In this document: one piece after another, positions 60,693-64,000 of the stretch | How the letters are laid out: every line of letters begins with the position of its first letter | Position numbering within the stretch: the first letter of the stretch is position 1 | Origin: Tectiglobus sp965247245 | GTDB taxonomy: Bacteria > Pseudomonadota > Alphaproteobacteria > Rhizobiales > Hyphomicrobiaceae | Reading direction: 5' to 3' | DNA: 64,000 nucleotides | Assembly: GCA_965247245.1 (NCBI GenBank) | Contig: CBDFGV010000003.1 | Coordinates: 2,852,001 to 2,916,000, forward strand | Notes under the pieces: generated by a model | Seen by the model: the letters and a program-made list of their open reading frames with translations, nothing else | Database searches by the model: none | What the model was told of the DNA's origin: nothing | Program-made: the position numbers and the translations under genes

Positions 60693-62438
60693 TTACTTTC
60701 TCTTGCGCTGTGGTGGCAGGTCAGTACACACGCCCTCAAACACCTCAGCCGCCATGCCGACCGATTCACCGAGTGTCGGATGCGGATGGATTGTCTTGCC
60801 GATATCAGTTGCATCCGCGCCCATCTCAATCGCCAGGCAAACCTCGCCAATCAGGTCACCAGCATGAGTGCCGACAATGCCGCCGCCGATGCAGCGATGC
60901 GTCTCCTCGTCGAACAACAGCTTGGTAAAGCCTTCGTCTCGGCCGTTGGCAATCGCCCGACCCGAGGCCGCCCATGGGAACATCGCCTTGCCGAACTTGA
61001 GGCCCTGCGCCTTGGCTTCCGTTTCTGTCACGCCGGCCCAGGCGATTTCCGGATCTGTGTAGGCAACCGACGGAATCTGACGGGCATCGAAGAAGCTCTT
61101 CTCGCCGTTTGCCGCCTCCGCTGCAACATGCGACTCGTGCACGGCTTTGTGCGCCAGCATCGGCTGGCCGACAATGTCACCAATCGCAAAGATATGCTCG
61201 ACGTTAGTCCGCATCTGCTTGTCGACGTCGATAAAACCACGCTCGCTCACGGCAACGCCGGCCTTGTCAGCATCGATCAGCTTGCCATTCGGGCTCCGTC
61301 CAACGGCAACGAGAACCATATCATAGACCTGAGGTCCATCTGGCGCAGCTTCGCCCTCAAAGCCGACATGGATACCGTCGTCCTTCGCATCGACGGACAC
61401 CGTCTTGGTCTTGAGCATGATGTTGTCGAAACGATGCGCGTTGACCTTTTCCCAGACCTTTACGAGGTCGCGGTCCGCACCCGGCATCAAGCCATCGAGC
61501 ATCTCAACCACATCGATACGCGCACCGAGTGACGAGTAGACATTCGCCATTTCAAGGCCGATGATACCGCCGCCAATAACCAGCATGCGCTTTGGGATTT
61601 CGCGCAGCTCAAGCGCCCCGGTTGAATCAACAATCCGCGGGTCTTCTGGAATGAACGGCAGTTTGACCGCTTCCGAACCGGCCGCAATGATCGCCTTCTG
61701 AAACTTGATTGTCTTGCTACCCGAGCCGTCGCTAAGCACGACTTCGATATGGTTTGGATCGAGGAACTTACCCGTGCCTGTCACGACATCGACTTTACGC
61801 GCCTTTGCCATACCGGCAAGACCGCCCGTCAGCTTGCCGACCACTTTGTCCTTGTGTCCGCGCAGTGCATCGAGATCGATTGTCGGCGCATCGTAGGAAA
61901 TACCGTGCGCGGCCATCGCCTTGACTTCGTCCATCACGGCAGCGGTATGGAGCAACGCTTTCGATGGAATACAGCCAACGTTGAGGCACACGCCGCCGAG
62001 CGTCGACCAGCGCTCGACTAGCACCGTCTTCATGCCAAGATCGGCGGAGCGGAAGGCAGCTGAGTAACCGCCGGGGCCCGCTCCTAAAACCATAACCTCA
62101 CATTCGATATCACTGCCACCGCCGTGCGAAGCCGCAACAGGCGCCGGCACGGAAGACTCTTGCGCTGGCGCAGCGGCAGGAGCGGCTTCGGCGGCTGCAC
62201 CCTCGGCCTCAAGCATGAGAATGAGACCGCCCTCACTGAGCCGGTCGCCGAGAGCAACCTTCATTTCGATGACCTTGCCCGCAGCCGGGGAGGGCACATC
62301 CAAAGTTGCCTTGTCGCTTTCCAGTGTAATTAACGGGTCTTCCGGTTGGACGACACTACCGGCTTCAACGTGGATCTCGATAACGGGAACATCTTCAAAA
62401 TCACCGATGTCCGGAACCTTAACTTCTATCGCTGCCAT
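60693..62438 (-). CDS. lpdA: Dihydrolipoyl dehydrogenase (E3) with N-terminal lipoyl domain
   Basis: A 581-residue E3. An N-terminal lipoyl domain (about 1-80) carries the lipoylated Lys43 in ESDKATLD. After an Ala/Pro linker comes the flavoprotein: VLGAGPGGYSAAFR for FAD, the redox disulfide Cys151-Cys156 in GGVCLNVGCIPSK, a second GGGIIGLE motif for NAD, and the catalytic HPHPTLGES. E3 proteins with their own lipoyl domain belong with AceE-type pyruvate dehydrogenase. It reoxidises dihydrolipoamide with NAD. Start at 62438, 27 bases after aceF. The lipoyl domain is very like that of the adjacent E2. Confidence 0.96.
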   Translation of the reverse strand: MAAIEVKVPDIGDFEDVPVIEIHVEAGSVVQPEDPLITLESDKATLDVPSPAAGKVIEMKVALGDRLSEGGLILMLEAEGAAAEAAPAAAPAQESSVPAPVAASHGGGSDIECEVMVLGAGPGGYSAAFRSADLGMKTVLVERWSTLGGVCLNVGCIPSKALLHTAAVMDEVKAMAAHGISYDAPTIDLDALRGHKDKVVGKLTGGLAGMAKARKVDVVTGTGKFLDPNHIEVVLSDGSGSKTIKFQKAIIAAGSEAVKLPFIPEDPRIVDSTGALELREIPKRMLVIGGGIIGLEMANVYSSLGARIDVVEMLDGLMPGADRDLVKVWEKVNAHRFDNIMLKTKTVSVDAKDDGIHVGFEGEAAPDGPQVYDMVLVAVGRSPNGKLIDADKAGVAVSERGFIDVDKQMRTNVEHIFAIGDIVGQPMLAHKAVHESHVAAEAANGEKSFFDARQIPSVAYTDPEIAWAGVTETEAKAQGLKFGKAMFPWAASGRAIANGRDEGFTKLLFDEETHRCIGGGIVGTHAGDLIGEVCLAIEMGADATDIGKTIHPHPTLGESVGMAAEVFEGVCTDLPPQRKRK

Positions 62439-62465
62439 TTCGTGCGATCTCCAGGTATCGGTCAA

Positions 62466-63755
62466 TTACAGAACAAGCTGACGGACGTCTTCGAGGAACT
62501 CGCACATACGGCGCGTGAAGCGGGCCGCCAGTGCGCCGTCGATGACGCGATGATCGTAGGAGACACACACCGGTAGCATCATGCGCGGCTTAAACTCCTC
62601 GCCGTTCCAAACCGGCTTCATCTGGGAGCGAACAACACCCAGGATGGCAACTTCCGGCGCATTGACGATCGGCGTAAAGTGCGTACCACCAATCCCGCCG
62701 AGGCTCGAGATCGAGAACGTGCTGCCCTGAATGTCGGCCGGCGTAATCTTGCCATCGCGCATGCGTGCCGAAACTTCGCCGAGCTCCTTTGAAATCTCGA
62801 TAATGCCCTTACGCTCAACATCCTTGATCGCCGGCACAACCAGGCCATCCGGCGTATCAACAGCAACACCAATATTGTAGTATTGCTTCAGGATCAGGCT
62901 ATCGCCGTTCGGACTTAGAGAAGCGTTGAAGGCCGGGAACTCTTTCAAGCAGGCGACCGACGCTTTCAGGAGGAACGACAGCATCGTCACCCGGTAGCCT
63001 TCCGCCTTGGCCTTCGTGTCAAGCGAGCGCCGGTAATCGTCGAGTTCCGTAATATCGGCTTCATCGGCATGCGTGACATGGGGAACGTTGAGCCACGCGC
63101 GGTGCAGGTGCGGACCCGAGAGCTTTTTCAAACGTGAGAGCGGCTTCTCTTCAATCGGGCCGAACTTTGAGAAGTCCTGTGCTGGAATTGGCGGAATGCC
63201 CATGCCGCCGCCAGCCGGAGCAGCCGCGCCGCCACCACTGCCGGTCAAGGCTCGTTTGACATCGTCTTTCGTAACTCGGCCTTTCGCCCCGCTGCCAGTG
63301 ATCTTGGTGAGATCAACGTCAAGCTCGCGCGCGATCATGCGAACCGATGGGCTCGCGTGCACATCTCCAAAGTCGACCGGCGGCGGCAGACTAGGCCGCT
63401 TGCCTGATCCACCATCGTCATTCGCCGGCGCTGGCGCCGCAACAGGTTCAGCGGTCGGCTTCGGCGCCTCGGCGGCAGGCGCTGCAGCGGCTGGCGCAGG
63501 CGCCTCGGCAGCAGCACCTTCGGCCTCAAGCATCACGATCGCACTGCCTTCACTGACGGTATCCCCCACGGCAACCAGGATCTCGACAACCTTGCCGGCC
63601 TGCGGTGCCGGCACTTCCAGGGTCGCCTTGTCGCTTTCAAGCGTCACCAGCGGGTCTTCTGGTTGCACCACATCGCCGGGGCTCACGAGAATTTCGATCA
63701 CCGGCACGTCTGTGAAGTCGCCGATATCGGGTACTTTGATTTCGATTGCTGCCAT
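62466..63755 (-). CDS. aceF: Pyruvate dehydrogenase E2, dihydrolipoyllysine acetyltransferase
   Basis: A 429-residue E2 with one lipoyl domain (about 1-80, Lys43 in ESDKATLE), an Ala/Pro-rich hinge, a peripheral subunit-binding domain (about 132-170, SPSVRMIARELDVDLTKITG) and the catalytic acetyltransferase core with DHRVIDG (His402). It moves acetyl groups to CoA and forms the core of the complex. Its single lipoyl domain contrasts with the three of the E. coli protein. It lies between aceE and lpdA, 59 bases after aceE. Confidence 0.96.
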   Translation of the reverse strand: MAAIEIKVPDIGDFTDVPVIEILVSPGDVVQPEDPLVTLESDKATLEVPAPQAGKVVEILVAVGDTVSEGSAIVMLEAEGAAAEAPAPAAAAPAAEAPKPTAEPVAAPAPANDDGGSGKRPSLPPPVDFGDVHASPSVRMIARELDVDLTKITGSGAKGRVTKDDVKRALTGSGGGAAAPAGGGMGIPPIPAQDFSKFGPIEEKPLSRLKKLSGPHLHRAWLNVPHVTHADEADITELDDYRRSLDTKAKAEGYRVTMLSFLLKASVACLKEFPAFNASLSPNGDSLILKQYYNIGVAVDTPDGLVVPAIKDVERKGIIEISKELGEVSARMRDGKITPADIQGSTFSISSLGGIGGTHFTPIVNAPEVAILGVVRSQMKPVWNGEEFKPRMMLPVCVSYDHRVIDGALAARFTRRMCEFLEDVRQLVL

Positions 63756-63814
63756 GAGAGACGTCTCAACTAGTCTGGTGTGTTCATTTTCTATGATGGG
63801 TTCAGCGTCGCATG

Positions 63815-64000
63815 TCAGGCGCGCGCCGGATCGGGTTTGTCAGGGTTGATGCCATACTTCGCGATGGCCTCACTGACGGTCTTCGACGGGATCTTGTTTT
63901 CTTCTGCCAGCGCCTTGAGAGCGGCGACCGCCACAAAATGACGATCGACCTCAAAGTGATGGCGCAGCTTGCGGCGATAGTCAGAACGACCAAAGCCATC
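63815..64000 (-). CDS. aceE: Pyruvate dehydrogenase E1, homodimeric type, C-terminal end (truncated by window edge)
   Basis: Sixty-one codons and a TGA stop are visible, the rest lies beyond the right edge. The peptide (DGFGRSDYRRKLRHHF, then EVDRHFVAVAALKALAEENK and KYGINPDKPDP) is the conserved C-terminus of AceE, the large single-chain E1. It decarboxylates pyruvate with thiamine diphosphate and is the first gene of aceE-aceF-lpdA. The genome thus has this E1 type and, separately, the fused alpha-beta E1 at 55050. Confidence 0.92.
   Translation of the reverse strand, partial: DGFGRSDYRRKLRHHFEVDRHFVAVAALKALAEENKIPSKTVSEAIAKYGINPDKPDPARA

Noticed and set aside
60582..61532. 316-codon plus-strand open frame opposite lpdA
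   Set aside because: An antisense shadow of a clear dihydrolipoyl dehydrogenase gene; low-complexity and unrelated peptide.
63073..63849. 258-codon plus-strand frame opposite aceF
   Set aside because: Ala/Pro/Ser-rich shadow of the E2 hinge region; no independent support.
1..64000. CRISPR arrays, tRNA or rRNA genes, prophage or intact insertion sequences
   Set aside because: No regularly spaced repeats, cloverleaf-like segments, transposases or integrases were seen on either strand.

Overview
The window reads as a chromosomal segment of an aerobic, metabolically versatile proteobacterium, most likely an alphaproteobacterium. The reasons are a RegA/PrrA/ActR-type response regulator, a taurine-pyruvate-type aminotransferase, TRAP-transporter genes, many catabolic oxidoreductases, ATGA/TAATG translational coupling and high GC. 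UGA is used as an ordinary stop by many genes and UGG encodes Trp, so the standard bacterial code applies. I see no tRNA, rRNA, CRISPR array, prophage or intact insertion sequence.

Layout. 1-7.4 kb: a truncated exported protein, then a divergent pair of operons. On the minus strand are a class I fumarase/tartrate-dehydratase alpha subunit, a cytochrome P450 and TRAP dctQM. On the plus strand is larC-larE-larB, the complete nickel-pincer-nucleotide cofactor pathway, without a larA enzyme in view. 7.4-9.9 kb: three coupled genes for exported proteins (diheme peroxidase, YtkA-like protein, amidohydrolase). 10-15.4 kb: VOC protein, LLM monooxygenase, His-rich mini-lipoprotein, SH3 protein, dienelactone hydrolase with a DUF6295-like protein, DUF1971-like protein. 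15.6-17.7 kb: a membrane ferric-reductase-like flavoprotein followed by a peroxiredoxin-like gene with an in-frame UGA at the catalytic cysteine.

17.7-29.5 kb: catabolic genes (arylmalonate-decarboxylase/Asp-Glu racemase-like protein, LLM oxidoreductase, aldo-keto reductase, ornithine-cyclodeaminase-like reductase, SDR, cytosolic gamma-glutamyltransferase). Divergent from these are a two-subunit aconitase X and an enlarged SHMT, followed by three small proteins. AcnX plus the cyclodeaminase-like gene suggests 3-hydroxyproline breakdown. 29.6-41 kb: ArsR regulator with Ser/Thr dehydratase and GNAT, a DadA-like oxidase, two MFS carriers, an LLM protein, a CurA-type reductase, a Ddn-like protein, lysS and cinA, with two large palindromes upstream of lysS.

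41.3-44.1 kb: a second UGA-containing peroxiredoxin-like gene, a bicupin, copC and copD. 44.3-48 kb: two divergent, paralogous AraC-type regulators flank an AT-richer, gene-poor stretch. 48.4-52.1 kb: GST, MATE pump and two small membrane proteins. 52.3-59.4 kb: taurine-pyruvate-type aminotransferase with a divergent LysR regulator and a long palindrome between them, a fused E1 alpha/beta dehydrogenase, a BKACE enzyme, and a response regulator overlapping a DCC thiol protein. 59.4-64 kb: SDR, DUF3429-like protein, then the pyruvate dehydrogenase operon aceE (C-terminal end only), aceF and lpdA.

The most notable result is the pair of probable selenoproteins. Two paralogous genes 24 kb apart each carry one UGA exactly where family members have the first Cys of a WCPYC motif. 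In both, the reading frame continues for more than 130 codons with family-like sequence, and a hairpin that could serve as a bacterial SECIS element lies directly downstream of the UGA. The rest of the genome would need to encode selA, selB, selC and selD.
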